Assembly: GCA_026393735.1 (NCBI GenBank)
Contig: JAPKZP010000066.1
Coordinates: 1 to 26,212, forward strand
Origin: Acidobacteriota bacterium
GTDB lineage: Bacteria; Acidobacteriota; Vicinamibacteria; Vicinamibacterales; JAKQTR01
Direction: 5' to 3'
Length of the DNA: 26,212 nt
Shown one piece after another: positions 8,132 to 16,382 of this stretch. Under the pieces are notes generated by a model. The model saw only the letters and a program-made list of their open reading frames with translations, had not been told where the DNA came from and searched no databases. Numbering within the stretch: the first letter of the stretch is position 1; each line of letters starts with the position of its first letter. Position numbers and translations under genes: made by a program.

Positions 8132-9075
8132 GACGGTGTCTTCACCTGCAGCGTGTCGGGCGTGTGACGGATGCCGGCGTCGAGCGGCGTGACCGAGTAG
8201 CCGAGTTCCTCGCTGGCCAGCGCGTGTCCGAGCGGCCAGTCCTTCAGGAGGATTTCCAGCGTGCCCGTCGTCAGCACCGGCATGGTGCGGAAACAGGCGG
8301 CCCGCAGCTCGTCGGCGGCCGCCGCGATCGACGCAGCCCAGTCCGGGATGCGCCGCGGCCTTGCGCGACCCGTCACCTCGTGGACGATGTCGAAGATCCG
8401 CATCTGAGGCGCGTTCTCGCCGCCGAGCAGGTACCGGCGTCCGGACACGCCGGCGGTCAGCGCCGCCACGTGGGCTGCTGCGACATCCTCGAGGTACGCG
8501 AACGACCAGATGCGGCTGGCGCCGATCACGCCCGGCAGCCGGCCGCGGAGGTGATCGGCGATCATCCGGCCGACGAGGTTGCCATCAGTGGCCGGGCCGG
8601 GCCCGTAGATGACGCCCGGATAGAGACGGATGACCGGGGCGCCCTGGCTGACGGCCATGTCGGCGAGCCGGTCGGCCTCGGCCTTCGTACGCTGGTAGTC
8701 GTTCCAGGCCGGGGCCTGGTCGAGCCCGGCTGGAGGCAGGGCCAGGAACGAGGACGTGCACAGCACGCGCGTCACGCCCCGCCGCTTCGCAACGGCCAGC
8801 ACGTTCCGCAGTCCGGCGACATTCACCTCGTCGAAGTCGTCACGGCGGGGTCTCCACACCGCGACGAGCGCCGCCGTGTGCAGGATGGCCTCGCAGCCGT
8901 CCGACGCCGCGTCGAGCCGGCTGGCGTCCCGGATGTCCCCGTCGACCGCGTGCACCGGCAGTCCGGACGCGCTGGCCGTGCGGGCGTAGAGCACGACCGT
9001 GTGCCCCGCGGCACGCAGGGACGTCACCAGCGACCGACCGAGGTAGCCCGTTCCTCCGGTGACGAGGACTTTCAT
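8128..9075 (-). CDS. NAD(P)-dependent epimerase/dehydratase-family SDR (HpnA/dihydroflavonol reductase-like)
   Basis: The product is 315 aa, an extended short-chain dehydrogenase/reductase. The ATG at 9075 places the Rossmann motif GGTGYLG at residues 7-13; the in-frame extension upstream belongs to another gene. D46-G47-D48 ends an early strand, the catalytic serines lie in CTSSF (106-110), and YQRTK supplies Y127 and K131. The SRIWSFAYLEDVAAAH stretch is typical of sugar-epimerase-like or 3-beta-HSD-like members. It has no signal peptide and is cytoplasmic. It follows the rmd-like gene by 7 bp and overlaps the prenol kinase gene by 4 nt. It could belong to nucleotide-sugar metabolism with its upstream neighbours or to the prenol cassette; the overlap favours the latter. 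The substrate is unknown. Confidence 0.82.
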   Translation of the reverse strand: MKVLVTGGTGYLGRSLVTSLRAAGHTVVLYARTASASGLPVHAVDGDIRDASRLDAASDGCEAILHTAALVAVWRPRRDDFDEVNVAGLRNVLAVAKRRGVTRVLCTSSFLALPPAGLDQAPAWNDYQRTKAEADRLADMAVSQGAPVIRLYPGVIYGPGPATDGNLVGRMIADHLRGRLPGVIGASRIWSFAYLEDVAAAHVAALTAGVSGRRYLLGGENAPQMRIFDIVHEVTGRARPRRIPDWAASIAAAADELRAACFRTMPVLTTGTLEILLKDWPLGHALASEELGYSVTPLDAGIRHTPDTLQVKTPS

Positions 9076-9082
9076 GGCGAGG

Positions 9083-10033
9083 TCATACCGCCTGGCGCCA
9101 GTAGTCCAGGAGGTCGCAAAGCGTGCGCGCGATCGGGATCTCCGCCTGCCAGCCGACGTCGCGGCGTATGCGGGACGGATCGCCAAGGAGCAACTGGCGG
9201 TCGTTCGGCCTGAAACGGTCGGGATCGGGCTCGACCGTGACCGGCACGCGAGCGAGCGCCACGAGCCCGTTCAGCACGTCTCGGACGGGAAGGGCGCGGC
9301 CCGAGCACACGTTGTACGGCTGACCCGGCGTCCCTCGCTCGACCAGGGCGCGATAGGCCCGGACGGTGTCGCGCACGTCCGTGAAATCGCGCTGCGCGTC
9401 GAGGTTCCCCACGCGGATCGCGGGTTCGAGGCGGCCGGCCTCGATGAGCGCGATCTGCCGCGCCACGCCCGACGCAAAGAACGACGGGTCCTGGCGCGGG
9501 CCGATGTGATTGAAGGACCGCGCCACGATCACCGGCACGCCGTCGCGCGCGGACGCCTTGGCCGCGGCCAACTCGGTCGCGATCTTGCTGATCGCGTACG
9601 GGCTCGTGGACTCAATCGGGTCGTCTTCCGTCAGGGCGCGATCGGCCGGCCCGTAGACATAGGCCGAACTGGGCACAACGACCCGGCTGTGGAGGCCTTC
9701 GGCGCGCAGGCCCTCGAGCAGGTGGTGCGTGGCCATCACGTTGACCGCGAGCGTCTCGGTCGCGGCTTTCCAGGACTGGCCGATGTGCGGGGACCCCGCC
9801 AGGTGGTAGATGGCGATCGGGCGAAGCCCAGCGACGGTCCGGCGAACCTCGTCTCCCTGGAGCAGCTCCACCTCGAGCCACTCGAACTGGGGATACCTCG
9901 CCTGTGTCTCGGCGCCGATGCCGGGCTTGCGCAGCGCCACGACGCGCACGTCGTCGCGGCCGAGCAGGTCGAGCAGATGCGAACCCGCGAAGCCTGCGGC
10001 GCCGGTGACAAGAACGGTCGGGCGATGATTCAT
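9083..10033 (-). CDS. GDP-6-deoxy-D-mannose reductase (Rmd)-like NAD-dependent epimerase
   Basis: The product is 316 aa. Rmd reduces GDP-4-dehydro-6-deoxy-D-mannose to GDP-D-rhamnose for surface polysaccharide. The NAD(P) motif GAAGFAG is at 11-17; YHLAGSPHIGQSW resembles the Rmd-characteristic block; S122/S123, Y146 and K150 (YAISK) form the catalytic set. RSFNHIGPRQ, RDFTDVRDTVRAY, YNVCSGRA and a C-terminal FRPNDRQLLLGD followed by GWQAEIPIARTLCDLLDYWR fit the Rmd subgroup better than UDP-glucose epimerases. The ATG start at 10033 needs no adjustment. No gmd partner is in the window, so the pathway would have to be completed elsewhere, or the substrate differs. It sits 42 bp after rfbB in the same direction. 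Confidence 0.82.
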   Translation of the reverse strand: MNHRPTVLVTGAAGFAGSHLLDLLGRDDVRVVALRKPGIGAETQARYPQFEWLEVELLQGDEVRRTVAGLRPIAIYHLAGSPHIGQSWKAATETLAVNVMATHHLLEGLRAEGLHSRVVVPSSAYVYGPADRALTEDDPIESTSPYAISKIATELAAAKASARDGVPVIVARSFNHIGPRQDPSFFASGVARQIALIEAGRLEPAIRVGNLDAQRDFTDVRDTVRAYRALVERGTPGQPYNVCSGRALPVRDVLNGLVALARVPVTVEPDPDRFRPNDRQLLLGDPSRIRRDVGWQAEIPIARTLCDLLDYWRQAV

Positions 10034-10075
10034 GCCGGAGTCCGAGAGGCCGGGCGGTGACGCCCGACAGTCCTG

Positions 10076-11101
10076 CTACGGTTGACCCGCTGTGCGTGCG
10101 GCGTACTGCTGCTGGTAGTAGGCCTGGAACGCGGGGTCCTGGTGCTTGATCGGGCCCCACCACCAGGGATTCGCGCGATACCATTCGACGGTCGCGGCGA
10201 GGCCGTCGGCGAACACGTGCACCGGGTCCCACCCCAGGGCGCGGAGCTTGGCCGTGTCGAGCGCGTAGCGGCGGTCGTGGCCGAGCCTGTCCGCCACCGG
10301 GCGGATCAGGGTCTCGGGTTTCCCGACCAGGTCGAGGATCCGTTTCGTCAGGTCCACGTTCGGGACTTCGTTCCCGCCGCCGATATTGTAGACCTCGCCC
10401 GCGACGCCCTTCTCCAGGATCAGATCCACCGCGCGGCAATGGTCGTCGACGTGCAGCCAGTCGCGCACGTTCAGTCCGTCGCCGTAAAGCGGCAACGGCT
10501 GGTCCTCGAGCGCGTTCGTGATGAAGAGCGGGATGACCTTCTCCGGGAACTGGTACGGGCCGTAGTTGTTCGATGCCCGCGTCACGACGACCGGCACCTG
10601 GTAGGTGGCGAAGTAGCTGTACGCCAGCCGGTCGGCGCCCGCCTTGCTGGCCGAGTAGGGATTGCGCGGCCGCAGCTCATCGGTCTCCCTGGACGCGCCC
10701 GTCGGCACCGAACCGTAGACTTCGTCGGTCGAGACCTGGATGAAACGGCGCAGGCGCGGCGCCTGGCGCGCGGCCTCGAGCAGCACGAAGGTCCCGAAGA
10801 CATCGGTGTGGATGAACTCGCCCGCGCTCTGCAGCGACCGGTCCACGTGCGTCTCGGCGGCGAAGTGCACCACGATGTCGGCCGCCTGCACGAGCGGCGC
10901 GCTCACGACCGCGTCGGCGATGTCGCCCTTCACGAACGTGTGGCGCGGACTGTCCATCACGTCGCGCAGGTTCTCGAGACGCCCGCAGTAGGTCAGCTTG
11001 TCCAGCGTCGTGACGTGCCAGTCCGGGTGGGCACCGAGCGCATAGCGGACGAAGTTGCTGCCGATGAACCCGGCACCGCCGGTCACGAGGACCTTCACCA
11101 T
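10076..11101 (-). CDS. rfbB: dTDP-glucose 4,6-dehydratase
   Basis: The product is 341 aa, normal for RfbB/RmlB. It converts dTDP-D-glucose to dTDP-4-dehydro-6-deoxy-glucose, the branch point to dTDP-rhamnose and other deoxysugars of LPS or capsule. Visible motifs: GGAGFIG (8-14), LDKLTYCGRLENL (33-45), HFAAETHVDRS (79-89), and STDEVYG (124-130) with catalytic T125, D126 and E127. Y149 and K153 lie in NPYSASKAGADRL. TRASNNYGPYQFPEK and YGDGLNVRDWLHVDDHC are also classical. AGGACGGGCAGGG lies upstream of the start. The gene sits between lptD and an rmd-like gene, consistent with envelope polysaccharide synthesis. rfbA, rfbC and rfbD are not in the window. Confidence 0.94.
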   Translation of the reverse strand: MVKVLVTGGAGFIGSNFVRYALGAHPDWHVTTLDKLTYCGRLENLRDVMDSPRHTFVKGDIADAVVSAPLVQAADIVVHFAAETHVDRSLQSAGEFIHTDVFGTFVLLEAARQAPRLRRFIQVSTDEVYGSVPTGASRETDELRPRNPYSASKAGADRLAYSYFATYQVPVVVTRASNNYGPYQFPEKVIPLFITNALEDQPLPLYGDGLNVRDWLHVDDHCRAVDLILEKGVAGEVYNIGGGNEVPNVDLTKRILDLVGKPETLIRPVADRLGHDRRYALDTAKLRALGWDPVHVFADGLAATVEWYRANPWWWGPIKHQDPAFQAYYQQQYAARTAGQP

Positions 11102-11150
11102 CCCTGCCCGTCCTTTCCGTCTGGTCGTCGAGCCGCGCGCCCTGCGAGGC

Positions 11151-13461
11151 CTATCGATAGCCCTGGTTGACGCCGAAGAATCCCAGGAAATTCGAGAACG
11201 TCCCGAGGCCGGCGAGCGTGAACGTGATGTTGAAGCGGCGGTCCCTGGTCACGGCGGGGTTGTACCCGGGATAGTAGCCCCCGGACAGGTTGAAGGTCTG
11301 GAACTCCACCGCGATGCCGCAGCACTGGGGATTGTAGTAACCCACGAAGCGCCGCTGCAGAAACGACTGATTCTTGAGATCGTAGTTGAAGGACACCGTG
11401 CCGCCGTAGCGGTTGCGATTGAACCGGACGTTCGCGTCGGCATTGAGATAGTGCGTGGACGCGCTCAGCGTGTCGTAGCCGGGCAGCGTCGACACGTAGC
11501 GTCGCTGGCTCCAGCCCGCGGAGGTCACCACGTTCTGCCGGAAGGAGTACGATCCCACCGCGCCGAACGTCAGGAAGGCCTTGGCGTAGGTGTTGTACTC
11601 GGTGCGGAACGACGCGGTCAGCGCATTGGTCGGCGAAAAGCTGGCCGCCAGCGAGACAGGCGAGAGTTTCTGGAGCGTGACCTTCGTGAAGCTCGTGGCG
11701 TAGTTGGAGTCGACGGCCGACGCGCGGGCGTCCGTATAGTAGGTCTGACGGATGCCGACAGCCAGAATCTCCCGCGCCGTGCCGGCTCCCTCGCCGGCAA
11801 CCGGTTTCGCGTAGATCCGGTTGTCCAGCCCGTAGGCGATCGTCGTGGTGCCGCCGATGACGTAGTCCGTCGAATCCAGCTTCACGATGCTCGAGAGATT
11901 GTCGATCATCGTCACCCGCTGGAGATTGACCCAGGGTTGAACCGTGTGCTTAATCTTCGACGCGAACCCGGAGTTCGGCGTGCTCCAGATCTTGTTGAAT
12001 ACCGGCCCGACGATGCGCGCCGACATGTCGAAGTAGGTGCGGCTGATCGGTTCGGTCACCTGCTTGCTGGCCACCGTGTCGATGCTCTGGCTCCACCACG
12101 TGTATCGAAACGCCAGCGATGAGTTCACGGTCAGGAACGGCCATTTCGTGAAGGGGAACCGCAGGACCGGCGTGACGTCGCCGCGCCACAGCCCGGTGTC
12201 GAGGCTTGACGTCGCTGAGTTCGTCACGCGGACGAGCGACGCGAACTCCGAACCCACGCCGGCATACAGCGGCAGCTTCCCGATGGGCTTCTCTCCACGG
12301 GTGAAGACGATGCGGGGCCATGACCCAGTCACCGACGACGACGTCGCCGAATAGAAGTACTCGCTGCGGTCCATGTTCACGTTGGCGCCGTACGCGCCCC
12401 ACGACCCGCTGAGGCCGCCGCCGTACGACCGCGTCGACAGGGACGCCTGGTAGATGTTGGTGCTGTAGGTCTGCTGCACGCGGATGCTCGAGAAGTAGTC
12501 GATGCGGCCCCGGGCTTTCAGGTTGAAGGGCAGGTCCTGGTTGGCATCGCCCCGAATCTGAAAGCTCTGCATGCCGGGGACTGTCGCGTCGGCGCCGCCG
12601 GACGTGTAGGTGGCGGGCTTCTCGTTCAACCGGTAGAAGCTCACGTTTCCCCGGGATGCCCCGCTCAGCAGGTACCGGTACTCCGCGCCGTAGCCCTGGC
12701 CCGTCTTCGAGAACCAGTCGTACATCGCCGTGAGGTCGTGGCTGCGTCCCATCGCCCAGAAGAACGCGTTGCTGAGCGTCTGTCCCCGAAGCGTCGACGA
12801 GCCGTACATCGGCATCAGAAAGCCCGTGGCGCGATTCTCCTTGTTGATCGGGTAGTAGATCGCGGGGAGGTAGAAGACCGGGGCGCCCTTCACCTTGAGC
12901 ACCGGGTTCGTCAGGAACGCGTAGTGGTCGAGGTTCAGGGTGACGGATCCCGACGTCAGCTGCCATCGCGGCGACGGCTGCACGCACGTCGTGAAGCCGC
13001 CGTTCGTCAGCTTGTACTTCTGATCCCCGATCTTCTCGATCACCTCGCCGTAGAACATCACGTCGGGTTCGGGCGTGCCGAACATGTCCCGCGGCGCAGC
13101 CGGCCCCTTCTGGATCTGAGCCGTCCCCGACGCATGGTGGAACGTTCCCAGCTTGGTCTTCAGGTTGAACTCGAGGGAGTCAGCCGACACGCGCTGCGCC
13201 GGCGACGTCATCGTCACGTTGCCCTTGGCGGTGAGCAGATCGCGGTCCGTGAAGATCTCGACCTCGTCGGCGGAGATCTTCATGTCGCCCTTCTCGATCT
13301 CGACGTCGCCCGTCAGCTTCCAGTGATCGTCGCCGATGCGTTCCAGGCGCCACTGCTGATTCGTGTTGATGCCGGGCCGGCGGCTGGGCGAATCCCGCGC
13401 CGGGCGCCAGCAGAGCTGCGGCGGCCAGCCACAGCGCGACGTGCGCAACTCGTGTGATCAC
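11151..13461 (-). CDS. lptD: LPS assembly outer-membrane protein LptD, with an apparent frameshift after the signal peptide
   Basis: LptD is the outer-membrane barrel that inserts LPS. The mature part is continuous: an OstA/LptA-like N-terminal region (WRLERIGDDHWKLTGDVEIE, then DRDLLTAKGNVTMTSPAQRV) followed by a long Tyr/Ser/Arg-rich beta-barrel ending in aromatic-rich strands (FLGFFGVNQGYR). Its frame stays open to a TTG at 13448, but that start gives no signal sequence. The signal peptide lies in the neighbouring frame from a GTG at 13461: MITRVAHVALWLAAAALLAP, then GAGFAQPP. A one-base change inside the GC-rich stretch near 13371-13390 would join the two. This is either a sequence error or a real mutation. 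The gene is 58 bp downstream of folC and 49 bp upstream of rfbB. Confidence 0.85.
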
Positions 13462-13519
13462 GATCGAAGGTTACCACGGCGAATAGACACGGGCCAACCT
13501 GCCTGGCGGGCGGTTTCGG

Positions 13520-14815
13520 TCACGGGACCGCCCGCGCGCGAAGCGCTGGCAGCACCGCGCCCAGCAGGAAGATCGAGCCGGCCACGCAGATGTGCGATCC
13601 GAGGGTCCAGGCGGTGTCCAGCGCCCGGATCGGGCTGGCCTCGATCACGATCGGGAGGCCGGGCCGGACCGCCTCGGCGAGTCGGCGGATGTCTTCAGGA
13701 TCCGCGGCGCGCGGGGTCGGCGGAGTGGTCAGCACCAGATGCGTCGCGCAGGGCAGCAGCTGCTCGAGCATGCCTCGATGGTCCTTGTCCCGCACCGCGC
13801 CAAACACCATCGGGACCCCCTGCGGCGCGACCTCACGAAGATAGCCGGCCAACGTCGCGGCGCCGGCCGGGTTGTGCGCAGCGTCGAGCAGCACCGAGCG
13901 TCCGCCCGCGAGATCGATCCGTTCGAGGCGCCCGCGCCAGCGGGCGCCGGAAAGGCCCTGCTCGATGGCCGGGCCACGCACCCTGACGCCCGTCGCGTCC
14001 AGCGCTTCGAGCAGCCGGACCGCCACCAGCGCATTGGCAACCTGGTGCCGGCCATGCAGCGCGAGCGTGACCGGGCCGTACCGCCCGGCCGGCGTCCGGA
14101 CGCCGATCGTCGCCCGTCCGTCCGCGAAGGTCGTGTCGCACGCCACGTCGTCCCACGTGGTCACGAGTGTGGCCTGCCGGGCGCGGCATGCGTCGGCGAT
14201 GACGTCGAGCGCTTCGGGGTGGCGTTCGCCGCACACCAGCCGCATGCCGGGCTTGATGATGCCGGCCTTCTCGGCGGCGATCGCCGCGAGGCTGTGCCCG
14301 AGGTACTGCTGGTGATCGAAGGCGATGTTCGTGATCGCTCCGACGCGGGGCGTCGCCGCGTTCGTCGCGTCGAGCCGGCCCCCGAGCCCGACTTCGAGCA
14401 CCGCAACCTCGACGCGGTGCCGCCGGAACACCTCAAAGGCGGCCGCGGTCGCCACTTCGAAGAACGTGGGCGTCGCGCCCAGCAGCCCCTGCGCCTCGAG
14501 GCGCGCCGCCAGCGTCTGCAGATCGGCGACCACGTCCGCCAGTTCGGCCTCCGCCACCGGCACGCCGTCGATCTCGTAGCGCTCCGTAAGATGGACGAGG
14601 TGCGGGGAGGTGTAGCACCCGGTGCGGTAACCGGCAGCCGAGAGGGCCGCAGCGGTCATCGCGCAGACGGATCCTTTGCCGTTCGTCCCGGCGACGATCG
14701 CCGACGGACAGGCATCCTGCGGCCGGCCCAACGCGTCGGTCAGGGCGCGGATGTTGTCGAGGCCCAGCTTGTGTCCGTGGAACTCGAGCCCGAAGAGATA
14801 CTCAAGCGGGTTCAT
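13520..14815 (-). CDS. folC: Bifunctional dihydrofolate synthase / folylpolyglutamate synthase
   Basis: The product is 431 aa, the expected FolC length. It is an ATP-dependent ligase of the Mur superfamily that adds glutamate to dihydropteroate or folates in the cytoplasm. The opening MNPLEYLFGLEFHGHKLGLD is typical. The P-loop GTNGKGS is at 43-49, then TSPHLVHLTERYEIDG; FEVATAAAFEVF and VLEVGLGGRLDATN carry the Mg/ATP-binding pattern; DHQQYLGHSLAAIAAEKAGI and the C-terminal LLDAAHNPAGA follow. The start lies 14 nt inside the end of accD, so the two genes are translationally linked, an arrangement known from other bacteria where accD and folC are neighbours. Whether both activities are present cannot be decided from sequence alone. 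Confidence 0.94.
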   Translation of the reverse strand: MNPLEYLFGLEFHGHKLGLDNIRALTDALGRPQDACPSAIVAGTNGKGSVCAMTAAALSAAGYRTGCYTSPHLVHLTERYEIDGVPVAEAELADVVADLQTLAARLEAQGLLGATPTFFEVATAAAFEVFRRHRVEVAVLEVGLGGRLDATNAATPRVGAITNIAFDHQQYLGHSLAAIAAEKAGIIKPGMRLVCGERHPEALDVIADACRARQATLVTTWDDVACDTTFADGRATIGVRTPAGRYGPVTLALHGRHQVANALVAVRLLEALDATGVRVRGPAIEQGLSGARWRGRLERIDLAGGRSVLLDAAHNPAGAATLAGYLREVAPQGVPMVFGAVRDKDHRGMLEQLLPCATHLVLTTPPTPRAADPEDIRRLAEAVRPGLPIVIEASPIRALDTAWTLGSHICVAGSIFLLGAVLPALRARAVP

Positions 14816-15566
14816 GCATGAACCGCAGCGCCCGGGCGATGGTCGCCTTCAACTCCCGGCGATCGACGATGATGTCAATCATGCCGTGTTCCAGCAGGAA
14901 CTCGCTGCGCTGGAATCCCTCCGGCAGTTTCTGCCGAATCGTCTGCTCGATGACGCGCGGTCCGGCGAACCCGATGAGGGCCTTGGGCTCGGCAATGTTC
15001 AGATCGCCGAGCATCGCGAAGCTCGCCGTGACGCCGCCCGTCGTCGGATCCGTCAGGATGGACAGGTAGGGCAGGCCGGCCCGGTCGAGGCGGGCGAGGG
15101 CCGCGGAGATCTTCGCCATCTGCATGAGGGACAGCGCGCCTTCCATCATCCGGGCGCCGCCCGAGCACGAGACCACGACCACCGGCATGCGCGCCGCGAG
15201 GCCGCGCTCGATCGCGCGCGTGATCATCTCGCCGACCACGACGCCCATGCTGCCGCCGAGGAAGCTGTACTCCATGGCCGCGACGACGCCGGGCATGCCG
15301 TCGATGGTGCCCGTGCCGACGACCATCGCGGCGAGCCCGGCGTCGTGCTCCTGCCACTCGCCGTCAAACAGCGAACGCAGGCGCTCGGCGGCGGTCATGC
15401 GGAAGTGGTGCGCGCACTTCGGGCACACCCCCAGGCTGGCCTGCAGGTCCTTGTTGTAGAGAACCTGGCTGCAGGACGGGCACTTCACCCACAGCCCTTC
15501 GGGTACGCGGACCGCCGTCTGCTTCGACGCGGCGATGGGCGTCTTTTCCTTCTTGAACCAGGGCAT
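14802..15566 (-). CDS. accD: Acetyl-CoA carboxylase carboxyltransferase beta subunit, internally shortened
   Basis: The product is 254 aa from the ATG at 15566 (MPWFKKEK); AccD is usually about 280-305 aa. It forms the carboxyltransferase with AccA, making malonyl-CoA for fatty acids. The zinc ribbon is intact (C29, C32, C48, C51), as are FLGGSMG, CSGGARMMEG, SLMQMAKISAALARL and the strongly conserved ILTDPTTGGVTASFAMLGDL and EPKALIGFAGPRVIEQT. After FDGEWQEHDAGL (68-79) the sequence runs straight into AMVVGTGTIDGMPGVVA. It skips the usual stretch containing DPLKF, an RL-rich helix and TGxxDA, about 30 residues. The frame is unbroken. AccA is not in the window. No Shine-Dalgarno sequence is evident. 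The gene overlaps folC. Confidence 0.92.
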   Translation of the reverse strand: MPWFKKEKTPIAASKQTAVRVPEGLWVKCPSCSQVLYNKDLQASLGVCPKCAHHFRMTAAERLRSLFDGEWQEHDAGLAAMVVGTGTIDGMPGVVAAMEYSFLGGSMGVVVGEMITRAIERGLAARMPVVVVSCSGGARMMEGALSLMQMAKISAALARLDRAGLPYLSILTDPTTGGVTASFAMLGDLNIAEPKALIGFAGPRVIEQTIRQKLPEGFQRSEFLLEHGMIDIIVDRRELKATIARALRFMHEPA

Positions 15567-15574
15567 TCGAGGAA

Positions 15575-15602
15575 AGCTTACCAGACAAGGAGCCAGAAGC
15601 AA
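15575..15602 (-). promoter_or_regulatory. Candidate promoter for accD-folC
   Basis: On the minus strand TTGCTT (15602-15597) and TAAGCT (15580-15575) are separated by 16 nt, and TAAGCT ends 8 nt before the accD ATG. The predicted transcript would have almost no leader. Both hexamers match only moderately, so this is tentative. Confidence 0.35.
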
Positions 15603-15626
15603 GAATCAAGGCGGCACCATTCCCGC

Positions 15627-16265
15627 CTACGTCCGCGGCACGTAATACTGCGTCCCGCGTCCCATCGCGGTGATCTGGCGGACCAGGTCGTCCACCGCCT
15701 CGTCGCTCCGCCCGAAATCGATCTGGGACGTCTCGACCACGAGCAGGGGCGTCGACGTGTACTGGAAGAAGAAGTGCTGATAGGCCTCGTTGAGCTCCTT
15801 TACGTACGCCGGGTCGAGGCGGTGCGCGGCGTACTCGGGGTCGCGGCCCCGTTCGCGCAGGCGCTTCACGAGCAGGTCCGTGGGCGCCTGGAGGTACACG
15901 ACGAGATCCGGCTGCGGGACCTCGCGGGACAGCAAGTCGTAAAGCCGCTGGTAGATGTACAACTCGTTGTCGTCGAGGTTCAGGTACGCGTAGATGCGAT
16001 CGCGGTCGAACAGGTAGTCGCAGATCGTCACCTGGCTGAACAGATCCGTCTGCCGGACGCCCGCCAGTTGCCGATGCCGGTTCAACAGGAAGAACAGCTG
16101 TGTCTGGAACGCCGCGCCAGGCTTGTCCTGATAGAAGTCGGCCAGAAACGGGTTGTCGCCGTCCTCCAGGATGGCGGAGGCGTCACCGCGAATCGCGAGA
16201 CGTTCGGCCAGCGCGGTCTTCCCGGCGCCGACCGGCCCCTCGATCGCCAGATAGCGGTAGTTCAC
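15627..16265 (-). CDS. Deoxynucleoside kinase (dNK/dGK/dCK family)
   Basis: The product is 212 aa, the usual size of bacterial deoxynucleoside kinases, which phosphorylate salvaged deoxynucleosides with ATP in the cytoplasm. The GTG at 16265 (VNYRYLAIEG) is chosen because it puts the P-loop GPVGAGKT at 10-17; the much longer in-frame extension is only antisense to the next gene. Also visible are FQTQLFFLLNRHRQL, an acidic/Arg motif DYLFDRDRIYAYLNL, VVYLQAPTDLLVKRL, and the LID-like RERGRDPE. The C-terminal region is helical. Base preference (A, G or C) cannot be assigned. It is divergent from the MenC-like gene, with a 114-bp region between them holding promoters for both. It ends 60 bp before accD. 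Confidence 0.88.
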   Translation of the reverse strand: MNYRYLAIEGPVGAGKTALAERLAIRGDASAILEDGDNPFLADFYQDKPGAAFQTQLFFLLNRHRQLAGVRQTDLFSQVTICDYLFDRDRIYAYLNLDDNELYIYQRLYDLLSREVPQPDLVVYLQAPTDLLVKRLRERGRDPEYAAHRLDPAYVKELNEAYQHFFFQYTSTPLLVVETSQIDFGRSDEAVDDLVRQITAMGRGTQYYVPRT

Positions 16266-16274
16266 GGTGCCGCG

Positions 16275-16304
16275 AGTATACCGGCCGCCTCGCGGCGGTG
16301 GCAA
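16275..16304 (-). promoter_or_regulatory. Promoter for the deoxynucleoside kinase gene
   Basis: TTGCCA (16304-16299) and TATACT (16280-16275) are separated by 18 nt on the minus strand. Five of six bases match consensus at -10 and four of six at -35. The hexamer ends 9 nt before the GTG start, leaving a predicted leader of about 2 nt. Confidence 0.6.
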
Positions 16305-16367
16305 GACGCCGGGCCTGAGCCGGGGCGGGGCCTGCCGGGCCGTTGCGCCTGCATGGGCACCCGGGGG

Positions 16368-16382
16368 TAAGATGCTCCCGTG
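16368..16382 (+). promoter_or_regulatory. -10 box TAAGAT placed 6 nt before the GTG start (leaderless type)
   Basis: TAAGAT (16368-16373), six bases GCTCCC, then GTG (16380-16382). A weak -35, TTGCGC at 16343-16348, is 19 nt upstream. No Shine-Dalgarno sequence precedes the start. The geometry is the same as at 3744 and 22874. Confidence 0.55.
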
